Shown here: piece by piece, positions 8,615 to 17,345 of the stretch
How the letters are laid out: each line of letters begins with the position of its first letter
How positions within the stretch are numbered: the first letter of the stretch is position 1
Assembly (NCBI RefSeq): GCF_030056815.1
Contig: NZ_JASHKR010000029.1
Coordinates: 1-57,835, forward strand
Origin: Rhodococcus sp. IEGM 1379
Lineage (GTDB): Bacteria; Actinomycetota; Actinomycetes; Mycobacteriales; Mycobacteriaceae
Reading direction: 5' to 3'
Length of the DNA: 57,835 nt
Translations under genes and position numbers: made by a program
The notes under the pieces: model-generated
Database searches by the model: none
Seen by the model: only the letters and a program-made list of their open reading frames with translations
What the model was told of the DNA's origin: nothing

Positions 8615-9088
8615 ATGTCCCGCGTTCAACTTGCCCTCAATGTCGACGACCTTGATCAGGCCGTGACGTTCTACTCGAAACTGTTCAACACCGAGCCTGC
8701 GAAACTGAAGCCGGGCTACGCGAACTTCGCGATCGACGAGCCGTCACTCAAACTGGTCCTCCTCGAGAACCCCGGAACTGGCGGGACCATCAACCATCTG
8801 GGCGTCGAGGTGGAATCCAGCGAAACTGTGCACAGTGAGATCGCCCGGCTGACGGACGAAGGTCTGTTCACCGACGAGGAAATCGGCACGACCTGCTGCT
8901 TCGCGACGCAAGACAAGGTGTGGGTCACCGGACCGGCCGGGGAGAAGTGGGAGGTCTACACGGTCTTGGCCGACTCCGAGACCTTTGGTTCCAGTCCGGC
9001 GCATCTCGACGTCGTGGCTTCAGGTAGCGCGTGCTGCGTCACCACCGAAGGTGATGTGAGTGCTCCCACCGGTTCGTCCTGTTGTTGA
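8615..9088 (+). CDS. cadI: CadI/ArsI-type glyoxalase-fold metal(loid) protein
   Basis: A 157-residue vicinal-oxygen-chelate protein that closely resembles mycobacterial CadI and the ArsI C-As lyases. His61 (INHLGVEV), the vicinal pair Cys94-Cys95 (TTCCFATQDKVW) and Glu113 (KWEVYTV) match the metal and arsenic binding positions of that family. Position 5, a His ligand in ArsI, is Gln here, as recalled for CadI, so lyase activity is uncertain. The C terminus adds two more Cys pairs (140-141, 156-157). Start at ATG 8615 with AGGTGGAGG upstream. Controlled by the divergent ArsR. Confidence 0.85.
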   Translation: MSRVQLALNVDDLDQAVTFYSKLFNTEPAKLKPGYANFAIDEPSLKLVLLENPGTGGTINHLGVEVESSETVHSEIARLTDEGLFTDEEIGTTCCFATQDKVWVTGPAGEKWEVYTVLADSETFGSSPAHLDVVASGSACCVTTEGDVSAPTGSSCC

Positions 9089-9092
9089 TCGG

Positions 9093-9539
9093 TTAGGCGG
9101 TTGCCTGTGCTCGGATAAGTTGCGCAACCGTCGACGACGAGATGCACAGAACGATCGCCGAGGCGCTCACCAGCCACAGGCCCCATCCAATTGACGGGAC
9201 GACGGACATTCCGGCGATTTCGATTCCCCGTTGAAGGATGGTTGCGGCATTGGCCCCGGCGACGATCAATACCGCGACCCCGGCCAAGGGGCCTATCCAG
9301 TGATTCTTCACCTCAGGAGTGATGCCGCGGAAAAGGTGCGTGAGCAGAGCAATCGCCGCACAGATGCCGAGGACGAGGGTAATCGAGCCACATTCGTCAA
9401 GGCCGGTCCGGCTTGACGTGTGGTTCGTCATCCACGGCCCGACGCTTCCGAAGATGATGCCCGTACAGGCCCAAATCGAAACGATCAGATTCGGCCGAAA
9501 ATTGCTGGGCATAGTCGATGGGAATTCCAGCGGAATCAT
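9093..9539 (-). CDS. Small integral membrane protein of unknown function
   Basis: A 148-residue protein with four likely membrane helices: LIVSIWACTGIIFGSVGPW, ITLVLGICAAIALLTHLF, IGPLAGVAVLIVAGANAAT and WGLWLVSASAIVLCISSS. The start is uncertain: ATG 9539 and ATG 9512 are both possible and neither has a good Shine-Dalgarno. No catalytic motif. It ends four bases beyond the cadI stop, in the opposite direction. A role beside metal resistance is not supported by anything visible. Confidence 0.65.
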   Translation of the reverse strand: MIPLEFPSTMPSNFRPNLIVSIWACTGIIFGSVGPWMTNHTSSRTGLDECGSITLVLGICAAIALLTHLFRGITPEVKNHWIGPLAGVAVLIVAGANAATILQRGIEIAGMSVVPSIGWGLWLVSASAIVLCISSSTVAQLIRAQATA

Positions 9540-9746
9540 GACGGCATACTGTTCGTACGGTCGATTCGGTGAGTACGTCACTCGGTGGACCATCCATTTC
9601 TTGCGCCGCTGTCGAGCTTCTCTCGAGCGTATTTCGGAGTCTAAAGTCCGCTCAGCTCGTTGTGACCATATTGGCAATATCCGCTCAGCTGCTTCGACAT
9701 TCAGCGCAGAAGGCAGCCACAATTTTTGATTTGTCGAGTTGCGGTG

Positions 9747-10067
9747 TCATCGAGCAAAATTCAGTGCTTCTCGGATCCAAGCGCCGAATTCGATACCGGA
9801 ACTCGTGCCGGTTCGATCAACTTCCAGCCAACCGTTGCTCATCGGCTTTCCCCGCATTTCGGCCCAATGTGCACCCTTGTGTGTCAGTAGTTCGTCGACG
9901 CGGTCCGGTTCGCATCGGACCATGAGGTTTCCGTGTGAGTTTGCGCTGACCGCCAACTGTCCGTCGACCATGAAACTCAGGCCACCGAACATCTTGACTT
10001 CACTGACGCCGGTCTCGTGCTCGAGGGCGTCGCGGATGCGTTCTGCGAGGGCTTTGTCGTATGCCAC
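9747..10067 (-). CDS. TfoX N-terminal-domain protein
   Basis: A 106-residue protein matching the TfoX N-terminal fold: VSEVKMFGGLSFMVDGQLA near residues 20-40, then VRCEPDRVDELL and a conserved MRGKPMSNGWLEV segment. In proteobacteria TfoX regulates competence, but single-domain actinobacterial versions have no assigned role. GTG 10067 is chosen because GAGGAG lies seven bases upstream; the longer ATG form has no Shine-Dalgarno. It stands alone on the minus strand. Confidence 0.8.
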   Translation of the reverse strand: MAYDKALAERIRDALEHETGVSEVKMFGGLSFMVDGQLAVSANSHGNLMVRCEPDRVDELLTHKGAHWAEMRGKPMSNGWLEVDRTGTSSGIEFGAWIREALNFAR

Positions 10068-10106
10068 GGGGCTGCTCCTCGGTTGTGACGTAGTACATAG
10101 CCGCAC

Positions 10107-10892
10107 TGTGCTGAGTCCAGACTAGACCGCCAGTTGAAGGAACGGCGTCAGGCAACTATTGATTTTGTGCAATTCGCTCCTCGTTTTCACTATTTCCGGC
10201 CAATTTTCGGCAATGACCTGCTTGCGTAGCAATGATTCTCGGATCCTGCGGCGCGTCCAGCGTCGGCGACATCCTGCGAATTCTCGGCGACCTTGCGATA
10301 GTAGTTCAGCCTGGATACCGGGATTGGGGCAGCTGACCCTACGGCAACTCGATCAGTGACCGCTACCGATCGACCGGTCGGTAGCCCCTGCGCCTGACAA
10401 TGCTCTCGATGTGGACTTTGCTGGTGCGGGCGGCATTGGGAGGTGGCGGTACCGTCGGCAGCGATCCACTTCGGCCATGGCTCGAACCGCCACGACGTCG
10501 CTCGTATTGATGTAACTGCGAGGGATTCAACAACTTTGAGAAATTATCGTACGCTCGCCTGTAGTTCGCGGTGCGGCCGAGGTGGTGACATTCCCGCCGA
10601 ACCTGGCGTTGCGACGGGTGATGAGAACCGGCTGACAACTGCTGGGTGTAGTTAGTGCTCGCGAATCCCGACAGTAGGTCGCAAGGTCGGGGCGAGTGAC
10701 CATGAAATGGGCTCGAAGTCGCCGCCGTAGGTTCGAACCGTGCCGTCCAATGGTGGCGATTCGTGGGCATTTCAGACGAGTTTCACAAAATGATGGACGG
10801 ATGTCCAAAATGCAGTTATTGTCTAGCATCGTCGGGCGAAGAGGTCATTGTGCCTCAATCTGACAATTGTCGGAACTTTGGAAAGGCCCTAC
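10107..10892. other. Long intergenic region before the WxL-like locus
   Basis: About 780 bases without a convincing gene; the ORFs here are Arg/Ser/His-rich, lack start signals and look like GC-driven chance. The right end must hold the promoter of the surface-protein locus. A 10-bp palindrome GACAATTGTC at 10,862-10,871 lies 22 bases upstream of that start codon and may be an operator. Confidence 0.4.
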
Positions 10893-11804
10893 ATGCGGAC
10901 CCTGCTCACGCTGGTCACTGCTGCTCTACTCGCTGCCGCCGCGCCCGCAGCGGCCGTTGCGCTGCCATTGCAGTCAACTGTCGACATTCCCGTAAACAGG
11001 TTCAGCATTGGTTTGATCGATGCGCCCGGCGGACAGCCGTATATCGTGGAGACCCCCAAGCCAGGAGATACGATCACCCGGCAGGCGCGGGTGACCAACA
11101 ATGCCGGTTCAGCCCAAGACATTTCCGTGTACGCCGGTCCCGCCGATATGGACGACGGAAAGTTCAACGTGGAGAACGCGGGAGAAGTAAATGCACTCAC
11201 CGCCTGGACCAGCGTTGACAAGCCCACTGTCCATCTGAATGACGGCCAGTTCGCGTATGTGACGGTCACCATCAAGGTTCCGTCCACTGCGCCGTCGGCA
11301 ACCTTGTACGGGTCGATCTGGGCCGCGATTGGCAATTCCCGGGTGGGCGTGCGCATGGACGTGAAAGTTGGGGGCACCAACGGACCGGCGGCAAATTTCC
11401 TGATCACCGATCTCATTCCGCAGCGTCAGTCGGATGGCGCTGCCGTGGTTGCCGCCGCGGTGACCAACACCGGTAACCATTCCGTAGACATGACCGGCAG
11501 GCTGTATCTGACCGACGGACCGGGCGGCCAGTGGCTCGAGGCAGTGCTGGCTCAGCCGACCACCCTGGCAGCGGGGGCAAGCGGAACTGTGCTGTTCGTA
11601 ATCCCGAACAGTGCATCGCTGCCCAACGGTCCGTGGAAGGCAGATGCTCGCTTGAAGAATGGGTATTTCGCCAATCAGTCCACAAAGAACATCACGTTTC
11701 CGAATGCTGAGTCGCCCGCTACAGGGTCGCTCGGATCACTCGGGTCCGGATCGCTCGGATCACTCGGGTCCGGATCGCTCGGATCGCTCGGGTTCGGTTC
11801 GTAA
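10893..11804 (+). CDS. Secreted DUF916-like protein with Gly-Ser-Leu repeat tail (WxL-locus component)
   Basis: A 303-residue exported protein. Residues 1-24 form a signal peptide (MRTLLTLVTAALLAAAAPAA). The next 240 residues have two beta-sandwich domains of the DUF916/DUF3324 kind: GDTITRQARVTNNAGSAQDISVYA, then the hallmark VTIKVPSTAP and TPQR-like ITDLIPQRQSDG segments. No C-terminal membrane helix is present; instead three 24-bp repeats encode GSLGSLGS units to the end. ATG 10,893 has GGAAAGG upstream. In Firmicutes such proteins bind peptidoglycan and WxL partners. Paralogous to the protein at 12,656. Confidence 0.78.
   Translation: MRTLLTLVTAALLAAAAPAAAVALPLQSTVDIPVNRFSIGLIDAPGGQPYIVETPKPGDTITRQARVTNNAGSAQDISVYAGPADMDDGKFNVENAGEVNALTAWTSVDKPTVHLNDGQFAYVTVTIKVPSTAPSATLYGSIWAAIGNSRVGVRMDVKVGGTNGPAANFLITDLIPQRQSDGAAVVAAAVTNTGNHSVDMTGRLYLTDGPGGQWLEAVLAQPTTLAAGASGTVLFVIPNSASLPNGPWKADARLKNGYFANQSTKNITFPNAESPATGSLGSLGSGSLGSLGSGSLGSLGFGS
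11727..11798. repeat. Three 24-bp tandem repeats coding GSLGSLGS
   Basis: Two identical 24-bp units (TCGCTCGGATCACTCGGGTC plus CGGA) and a third, slightly diverged copy, in frame at the 3' end of the surface-protein gene. They encode a flexible Gly-Ser-Leu tail. Confidence 0.85.
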
Positions 11805-12002
11805 CTTCGGCTCGACGCGGGCTTTCCGCGGCGTCCTCGATAGCTGTTCACGATTCGTTTTGTCGTGAAAATTTGCAAGGACTAGTTGCCCGCACATGGC
11901 CGCTCGGGTCGGCCGTAGGGGCGCGATTGAAGATCATGGCGACCCGAGCGCTCCACATCAGGCCTCCGGAGGTCTCCGGAATTGCCTAAGAGAAGAGGAA
12001 AC

Positions 12003-12554
12003 ATGCGTAAGACTCTCATCGCCGCGGCGGCCATTGCCGCCACCGCCGGCTTGCTGATCCCGGGCGCCGTCGCGAATGCTGCTACTGACAGCCAGGTTGT
12101 CGACTTCACCGTGACCGCGGCAACAGGTGGCGGCCTCTCGGTGACTATTGGCGGCCCGGTGAGCACGCTCGCGCTTCAATCGCTGGGTACGACGGCAAAG
12201 GGCGACCTGACCCTGTTCGGGATTGGAGACTCCCGCGGTGGCACGACTGGATGGAATGCTTCGCTCGCACTGGACGACTTCGTTAATGTGTCGAATTCAG
12301 CTATGAAGATCCCGGCCACCAACGCCACCTATACGCCGAATGCCGTGAACGGGCTGATCGGTGGAGGATCTGCCCCCATTGTGAGTACTCAGCTCAAGAA
12401 CACCCCGACGGTTGTCATCACGCGCTCGAACCGCGGTCCGGGAGCGTGGTTGGAGGCGGCAACGGTGATGAATAACAATGCTCTGTCCGTCGAAATTCCG
12501 ACGTCCGTCGCACTGGGACAGTACAAGGCCACGCTGACGCTGTCCGCAATCTAG
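12003..12554 (+). CDS. WxL-domain-like secreted surface protein
   Basis: A 183-residue exported protein with a signal peptide (MRKTLIAAAAIAATAGLLIP, cleavage near ANA-AT). The mature part is beta-rich, with VVDFTVTAATGGGLSVTIGG, then GWNASLALDDFVN and a terminal YKATLTLSAI. Strand pattern and spacing resemble WxL domains, whose Trp-x-Leu motifs attach proteins to Gram-positive peptidoglycan; only WNASL is close to a WxL motif, so family membership is inferred from fold pattern and neighbours. It sits between two DUF916-like genes. A strong hairpin follows. Confidence 0.65.
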   Translation: MRKTLIAAAAIAATAGLLIPGAVANAATDSQVVDFTVTAATGGGLSVTIGGPVSTLALQSLGTTAKGDLTLFGIGDSRGGTTGWNASLALDDFVNVSNSAMKIPATNATYTPNAVNGLIGGGSAPIVSTQLKNTPTVVITRSNRGPGAWLEAATVMNNNALSVEIPTSVALGQYKATLTLSAI

Positions 12555-12605
12555 TTTCAGGACTGCCTTGCCGGCGCAGCAGTAGTCGGCACAGGCAAGA
12601 ATCAA

Positions 12606-12639
12606 CTGTTCGGGGCGCCACGAGCGGCGCCCCGAACAG
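12606..12639 (+). terminator. Hairpin after the WxL-like gene
   Basis: A perfect 14-bp stem (CTGTTCGGGGCGCC with GGCGCCCCGAACAG, loop ACGAGC) lies 17 bases before the next start codon. There is no U-run. It could be a partial terminator or an mRNA-stabilising element that raises the level of the upstream surface protein relative to its anchor partner. Confidence 0.6.
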
Positions 12640-12655
12640 CTATGGAAGGTGATTT

Positions 12656-13705
12656 ATGCGTGCACTACTCGCTCTGTTGGCCGCCACCGTTCTGATGATC
12701 GGCTCTCCCGCGGTGGCGCTTGCTGACCCAGGTCAGGGCGACGGCAGCGGTGCGTCATCGGGTTCGGTCACGATTTCCCTTCTCGACGTGGCTACCAGTC
12801 TCAAGGACGACCCGCGCGCAAATATCTACATCACCGACAATGTTCCTCCCGGGAACACGATCACGCATCAAGTCCGCGTCACCAACAACACCGGAGCGCC
12901 GGCCACCCTGGACGTGTACGCCGGCTCTGCCAAGATCGTCGACGGTGCATTCACTCCGGAGAATCGTGGCGTGGATTCGGAGTTGACCTCCTGGATTTCC
13001 CTCGACAAGTCGGAACTCCAACTCGATGACGGTCAGTCCCAAGACGTCACCGTCACCATCGCTGTGCCCGCCGACGCCCCCGAGGCGGAGCAATTCGGAG
13101 CTATCTGGGCGTCTACCCAGCCGGCGGCTGACAGCATCGATCAAGTCCAGGTTGTCTCCCGAGTCGGAGTCCGTGTTTACCTCTCTGTTGGCGAGGGGAA
13201 CGGCCCGCCGTCGGATTTCTCCATCTCGAGCCTCACCCCGCAGCGTGATGCCGACGGCAACGCAACGGTGGTCGCTAACATCAAAAACACCGGTGGACGG
13301 GCAATCGATGTGTCCGGCACGCTGGACCTCGCCGACGGGCCGGGTGGCCTTACCGCAAACACGGTGAGCGCACGTACAACAACAATCGTGCCGGGCGATG
13401 GCGGCGAGGTTGTCTTCGCTCTGCCGAACAGCGCCGCCCTGCCTGCAGGGCCCTGGCAGGGAACAGTGAAATTGGAGAGCGGATTCAACAAGCATGAGTC
13501 GTCGCTAGAAGTTACCTTCCCGGACAAGGGAATTGGTGATTCGGTCAGTGAATCCAGCTCGATGTCCTTAGGTGCGATCCTCGGTGCGATTGCAGCACTT
13601 GTCTTGGTGATCGCCGCCGCATTCTTTGTGATCGGTCGCCGCCGTGCCGCAGCCGGAAGCCAGTCTGACCGCAGCGACAGTTCGCATGGGGCGGATCTGC
13701 CGTGA
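12656..13705 (+). CDS. Membrane-anchored DUF916/DUF3324-like protein (WxL-locus component)
   Basis: A 349-residue protein: signal peptide (MRALLALLAATVLMIGSPAVALA), a first beta-sandwich domain (NTITHQVRVTNNTGAPATLDVYA, QSQDVTVTIAVPADAPEAEQ), a second (FSISSLTPQRDADGNATVVA), then one membrane helix (AILGAIAALVLVIAAAFFVI) and a short basic tail (GRRRAAAG). This is the classical layout of the WxL partner protein: two extracellular domains and a C-terminal anchor. It overlaps the next gene by four bases (GTGA). Paralogue of the protein at 10,893, which lacks the anchor. Confidence 0.8.
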   Translation: MRALLALLAATVLMIGSPAVALADPGQGDGSGASSGSVTISLLDVATSLKDDPRANIYITDNVPPGNTITHQVRVTNNTGAPATLDVYAGSAKIVDGAFTPENRGVDSELTSWISLDKSELQLDDGQSQDVTVTIAVPADAPEAEQFGAIWASTQPAADSIDQVQVVSRVGVRVYLSVGEGNGPPSDFSISSLTPQRDADGNATVVANIKNTGGRAIDVSGTLDLADGPGGLTANTVSARTTTIVPGDGGEVVFALPNSAALPAGPWQGTVKLESGFNKHESSLEVTFPDKGIGDSVSESSSMSLGAILGAIAALVLVIAAAFFVIGRRRAAAGSQSDRSDSSHGADLP

Positions 13706-14412
13706 TGCATTCCCAATCCGCACGCCGGTCCGCTTCATTGTTGGCTGGCCTCGTCGCCGCTGGGGCGCTGGTACTTGCCAGTGCCCCCGCGGTGGTGGCC
13801 GAGCCAACGTCGTCGACCACCTCTGCGACATCCACTCCGATCGAATCGGAATCGGATACGACAACCCCCAGTGCAACATCGGTGACAACAACGCCGAAGG
13901 CCACACGCACTCGCGTGCCGACGCCCGATTCCGATGAGCCCGCAACGAGCACCGACGAAGATCCCACGACCACAGTGTCGCCGACTACGAGCGCGACACT
14001 CGTCGAGTCCGTCGACAAGCATGAGGACGCCGGCGGACTCACAGTGTCGACGGGTCCGCTTGTGTTGAATGCGGCACCGAAGCCGGGAAGCGTCGTGAGC
14101 GGACAGATGACGGTCCAGGTGGAGGACACCCGGCCCCGGTCCACGGGGTGGAATGTCGATGTCAAGACCACGGACGCGCGCGGCAGCGGCGGCGGCAGTT
14201 TCACGCCCGGCCCTGATTCCTACTATCGCGCGTTCGACACCGCATGCAGTTCCTCGAATGGAACCATGCCGTTGACAGCGCAGACCACGACCGTGGCGAC
14301 GTCGCAGCAGAGCTGCCCCGATGCGCGCTGGACATCGGACGTGGGAGTCGAAATTCCCGCCGATGTTGCACCGGACAACTACTCATTGACCATCACACAC
14401 TCGGTGTACTGA
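13702..14412 (+). CDS. Second WxL-like secreted protein with Thr/Ser-rich linker
   Basis: A 236-residue exported protein from GTG 13,702, or ATG 13,705, overlapping the upstream stop. The signal peptide ends near AVVAEP. Residues about 38-105 are a low-complexity Thr/Ser/Pro linker. The C-terminal domain (TVSTGPLVLNAAPKPGSVVS, then STGWNVDVKTTD, ending DNYSLTITHSVY) matches the strand pattern of the protein at 12,003. Translational coupling suggests it assembles with the membrane-anchored protein just upstream. It could sit furthest from the cell surface because of its long linker. Confidence 0.65.
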   Translation: MMHSQSARRSASLLAGLVAAGALVLASAPAVVAEPTSSTTSATSTPIESESDTTTPSATSVTTTPKATRTRVPTPDSDEPATSTDEDPTTTVSPTTSATLVESVDKHEDAGGLTVSTGPLVLNAAPKPGSVVSGQMTVQVEDTRPRSTGWNVDVKTTDARGSGGGSFTPGPDSYYRAFDTACSSSNGTMPLTAQTTTVATSQQSCPDARWTSDVGVEIPADVAPDNYSLTITHSVY

Positions 14413-14463
14413 CCCGCAGTCGCCGCACCAGCAGGATCGGTTGCGGCGGCTTTCCCGGCGATG

Positions 14464-15384
14464 TCAGGCGGTCCGCCAGAAATCGGGCCGGGTGCCGTCG
14501 ATATCGGTGAAACCGTATTCGATTCCTAGTTCGCCGGAGCTGATCGAGCGCTGGTTCCATCGGCCGCGTTCCGGATCTGCTGCGAGGGCAGCAACCGCTC
14601 GGCCCACAAACCGCGGGGATTCCGACCGCGCGAAATCGGGGGGAGCGGTTGGCCCTTCACGTTTCGGATCGAGGGCATGTCGCCAATTCGATTCTGCGAC
14701 ACCGAAGTTATCGAGCATCATCTCCGACCTCAACCATCCGGGCGTGAGAGCTACTGCGGTACCACCGAACAGTGCGAGTTCGTGCCCTTGCGAGTACGCG
14801 AGTCGGTTCACCGATACTTTTGCCAAGTCGTAAAACACGGATATGCGATAGTTCGACGCGTTGTATTCGGTAGTGCCGTCGGTCATTTCGAGCAGCAGGC
14901 CGCCCGGTCGGTCGATCATCAGCGGCAAGAGATGGTGCGACGTGATGATATGCGTGTCCAGGGCGAGGCGCAGGATCTGAAATCCTCTGTCCAGATCGTG
15001 CTCCCAGACCGGTGTATTCCACTCGTCGGGGCCGCCCTTGAGTAGTTCCGCACCCCAGATGTCGTTGACCAGGATGTCGATGTGGCCGAAATCGGCGCGT
15101 AATCGTTCCGCCAGGTGCGCCACCTGAGTGCTCTTGAGGTGATCGACAGCAATCGGGATTCCGATGCCGCCCAACTCGTCGACCAGCGTCGCAGTCTCTT
15201 CGATGGTTTCGCTACGGGGATAGTCGGACTGAAGTATGCCCGTGGAACTACTCCGACCGGTACAGATGACGCTCGCGCCGGCTTCCCCCAAAGCTGCGGC
15301 AATGCCGCGGCCCGCGCCTCGGGTTGCTCCGGCAACAACTGCTACGCGCCCGCGCAGGGCATCTGCATTCGGTGACCACGTCAT
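14464..15384 (-). CDS. Short-chain dehydrogenase/reductase
   Basis: A 306-residue SDR from ATG 15,384, with GAGAAG upstream. The Rossmann motif is GATRGAGRGIA near residue 20 (TGxxxGxG type), followed by DILVNDIWG in place of the usual NNAG, and a YDLAK that fits the catalytic YxxxK near residue 190. The length and the VNDIWG variant place it among the larger SDRs. The substrate is unknown. It converges on the WxL-like locus, with a GC-rich hairpin near 14,424-14,451 between them. Confidence 0.85.
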   Translation of the reverse strand: MTWSPNADALRGRVAVVAGATRGAGRGIAAALGEAGASVICTGRSSSTGILQSDYPRSETIEETATLVDELGGIGIPIAVDHLKSTQVAHLAERLRADFGHIDILVNDIWGAELLKGGPDEWNTPVWEHDLDRGFQILRLALDTHIITSHHLLPLMIDRPGGLLLEMTDGTTEYNASNYRISVFYDLAKVSVNRLAYSQGHELALFGGTAVALTPGWLRSEMMLDNFGVAESNWRHALDPKREGPTAPPDFARSESPRFVGRAVAALAADPERGRWNQRSISSGELGIEYGFTDIDGTRPDFWRTA

Positions 15385-15643
15385 CGGTTGATTCTTCTCG
15401 CAGTAGCCGTTTCGTTTCAAGGCCTCCTACCGTTCGAGGAACCGAAAGGGCCGACGGCGCGTCAAAGTTTGTGACTACTGAAAGAACGTGGACCGGGGGG
15501 AACATGAATCGTTGCGTGGGGCAGAGTGCCCACTGGAGAAATGGTGTTTCGTCTATGAGTTCGGTTGTATCGCGTCGAAACTCGGGGAGATTAGCGGCAT
15601 TGCGATTGGCTGACATCTGCCGCGCCGCAGACGTTCCGCCGAT

Positions 15644-15671
15644 CTGGGAGTCGCCCGAGGACGACTCCCAG
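15644..15671 (-). terminator. Terminator of the pentose phosphate operon
   Basis: A 10-bp stem (CTGGGAGTCG with CGACTCCCAG, eight-base loop) lies 18 bases beyond the pgl stop on the minus strand. It overlaps the 3' end of a doubtful plus-strand ORF, which argues against that ORF. Confidence 0.6.
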
Positions 15672-15688
15672 TCGGTGTGAATCGAAGA

Positions 15689-16429
15689 TCAGGACAACTG
15701 TGATGCAGCGTCCGAATCGAGGAACCAGCGAGTGGCGACCAAGCCGGTGGCACCGGCGCATGGCCAGTCGACAGCTGCGGCGCCGCCGACGGCGGCTGCA
15801 ACAGCCTCGGCTTTTGCGGCGCCCGAGACCAACAGCCACACCTCTTTTGCGCGCTGGACAGCGGGCAACGTCAGGGTGATGCGAACCGGCGGGGGCTTGG
15901 GGGAGTCCGTGACCGCGACAACAAATCGAGATTCTTCGCGAACGGCGTCGGTATCGGGGAACAGTGAGTTGATGTGCCCTTCACCGCCCATCCCGAGGAG
16001 GTGAACGTCGAACGTCGGAACCTGATTTCCGTGTGCCTGCGCACCCAGCAATTGCTCGTATGCCGTTGCTGCGCCCTGCGGATCGCCCTCGTAGATGCCG
16101 TCTGACGCTGCCATCGGGTGCACACGTTCCGGATCGACCGCGACGTGATCGAGGAGAGCTTCCCGCGCCTGTACTTCATTGCGTTCGGGATCGCCGGCGG
16201 GAAGGAAACGCTCGTCGCCCCAGTACAGGTCGATCTGCGCCCAGTCGATGTCGCCGGAAGCTTTGCGCAACTTCTCGAGCAATGCGATGCCGGTGCCGCC
16301 GCCGGTCAAGACGATGGAAGCGAAGCCTCGAGCCTTCTGGGCGTCGACGATAGTTGCCACCAGTCGTGCTGCCGCCGCATCGACGAGCTGTCCTGCGTCC
16401 GAAAACTTCTCTACGACAACATCACTCAT
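15689..16429 (-). CDS. pgl: 6-phosphogluconolactonase
   Basis: A 246-residue protein that hydrolyses 6-phosphogluconolactone in the oxidative pentose phosphate pathway. Family signatures include [16 protein letters not shown] near residue 40, [18 protein letters not shown] near 75 and [17 protein letters not shown] near 150. The ATG at 16,429 overlaps the opcA stop by eight bases. It is the last gene of the tkt-tal-zwf-opcA-pgl operon and a hairpin follows. Confidence 0.95.
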   Translation of the reverse strand: MSDVVVEKFSDAGQLVDAAAARLVATIVDAQKARGFASIVLTGGGTGIALLEKLRKASGDIDWAQIDLYWGDERFLPAGDPERNEVQAREALLDHVAVDPERVHPMAASDGIYEGDPQGAATAYEQLLGAQAHGNQVPTFDVHLLGMGGEGHINSLFPDTDAVREESRFVVAVTDSPKPPPVRITLTLPAVQRAKEVWLLVSGAAKAEAVAAAVGGAAAVDWPCAGATGLVATRWFLDSDAASQLS

Positions 16430-17345
16430 AGGTAACCTTCTCCAAACCGGCCAAAGCCTCTTCGTAGATTTCGTCGGGATCGAGTCGGCGCAATTCCTCA
16501 GCCAGGCAATCGCGGGTTTCGCGGCGACCCAGCGAGACAAGCGCATCCGGCTGACCTGTGCGGATCAAGGTTGCCGTGGTGCCTTCCTGGGGCCTGCTGA
16601 TGGAGATACTGCGGGTTTCGAGTTTCATCTCGACACACAGCTCGCCCGTGCGGCGGTACACCGGACCGTCGATCTTGGCAGCCAACCAACCGGCCAAGAT
16701 ATCCAGTGCCGGTTCGGTTTTCAGGCCGGAGACCACTGCCGAGACGATCTTCTCGTGCGGCGGTTGATCGAGCGCCGACGCCAGAAGTGCACGCCAGTAC
16801 GTCACGCGACTCCACGCCAGGTCGGTATCCCCCGCGGTGTACGACGCGAGTCGAGCCTTGATGGTGGCGGTGGGATCGGGTGCGCCCGTGGCGTCGGTGA
16901 TACGACGGATCGCAAGCTTGCCCACCGGATCCTTGGCCGGAATCTCGGGAGCCTCGAGAGGCCACCAAGCCACGACCGGTGTGTCGGGGAGCAGGAACGG
17001 GATGACAACGCTGCTCTCGTGATCCGCCAGGGGACCGTAGAGGCGCAACACCACAACCTCCGAGGCACCGGCGTCGCCGCCGACTCGGATCTGAGCGTCG
17101 AGACGAGGTTCACTTTGCTCGTCGCCGCGCAGAAGCACGATGACGCGGCACGGGTGCTCGCGGCTTGCTTCGTTGGCGGCTTCGATTGCTTCTTCGGCGT
17201 TGCCGGTGTCGCGGGTGCAGACGACAAGTGTCAACACACGACCCAACGTGACCGCGCCGCCGGTTTTACGCAGCTCGACCAGTTTCTTGCTGACCTGAAC
17301 CGTTGTGGTGGAAGGCAAATCGAGAATCACTAGGGCCGTCTCCAT
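16422..17345 (-). CDS. opcA: Glucose-6-phosphate dehydrogenase assembly protein OpcA
   Basis: A 307-residue protein recognised by length, by the sequence around [18 protein letters not shown] (residues 125-142), and by its position between zwf and pgl. OpcA promotes assembly and activity of G6PDH in actinobacteria and cyanobacteria. Its ATG at 17,345 overlaps the zwf stop by 16 bases, so translation is probably coupled. The much longer in-frame ORF upstream is the antisense-free extension through zwf and is not coding. Confidence 0.93.
   Translation of the reverse strand: METALVILDLPSTTTVQVSKKLVELRKTGGAVTLGRVLTLVVCTRDTGNAEEAIEAANEASREHPCRVIVLLRGDEQSEPRLDAQIRVGGDAGASEVVVLRLYGPLADHESSVVIPFLLPDTPVVAWWPLEAPEIPAKDPVGKLAIRRITDATGAPDPTATIKARLASYTAGDTDLAWSRVTYWRALLASALDQPPHEKIVSAVVSGLKTEPALDILAGWLAAKIDGPVYRRTGELCVEMKLETRSISISRPQEGTTATLIRTGQPDALVSLGRRETRDCLAEELRRLDPDEIYEEALAGLEKVTYE

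Noticed and set aside
10363-10770. 135-codon minus-strand ORF
   Set aside because: Arg/Ser/His-rich product typical of an off-frame reading of GC-rich DNA, with no start signal.
11727-11798. CRISPR-like repeat
   Set aside because: The 24-bp units are contiguous without spacers and lie in frame in a gene. No CRISPR array or cas gene was seen anywhere.
15504-15680. 58-codon plus-strand ORF with a G-rich ribosome site
   Set aside because: Its 3' end coincides with the terminator hairpin of the convergent pgl operon and the product shows no recognisable feature.
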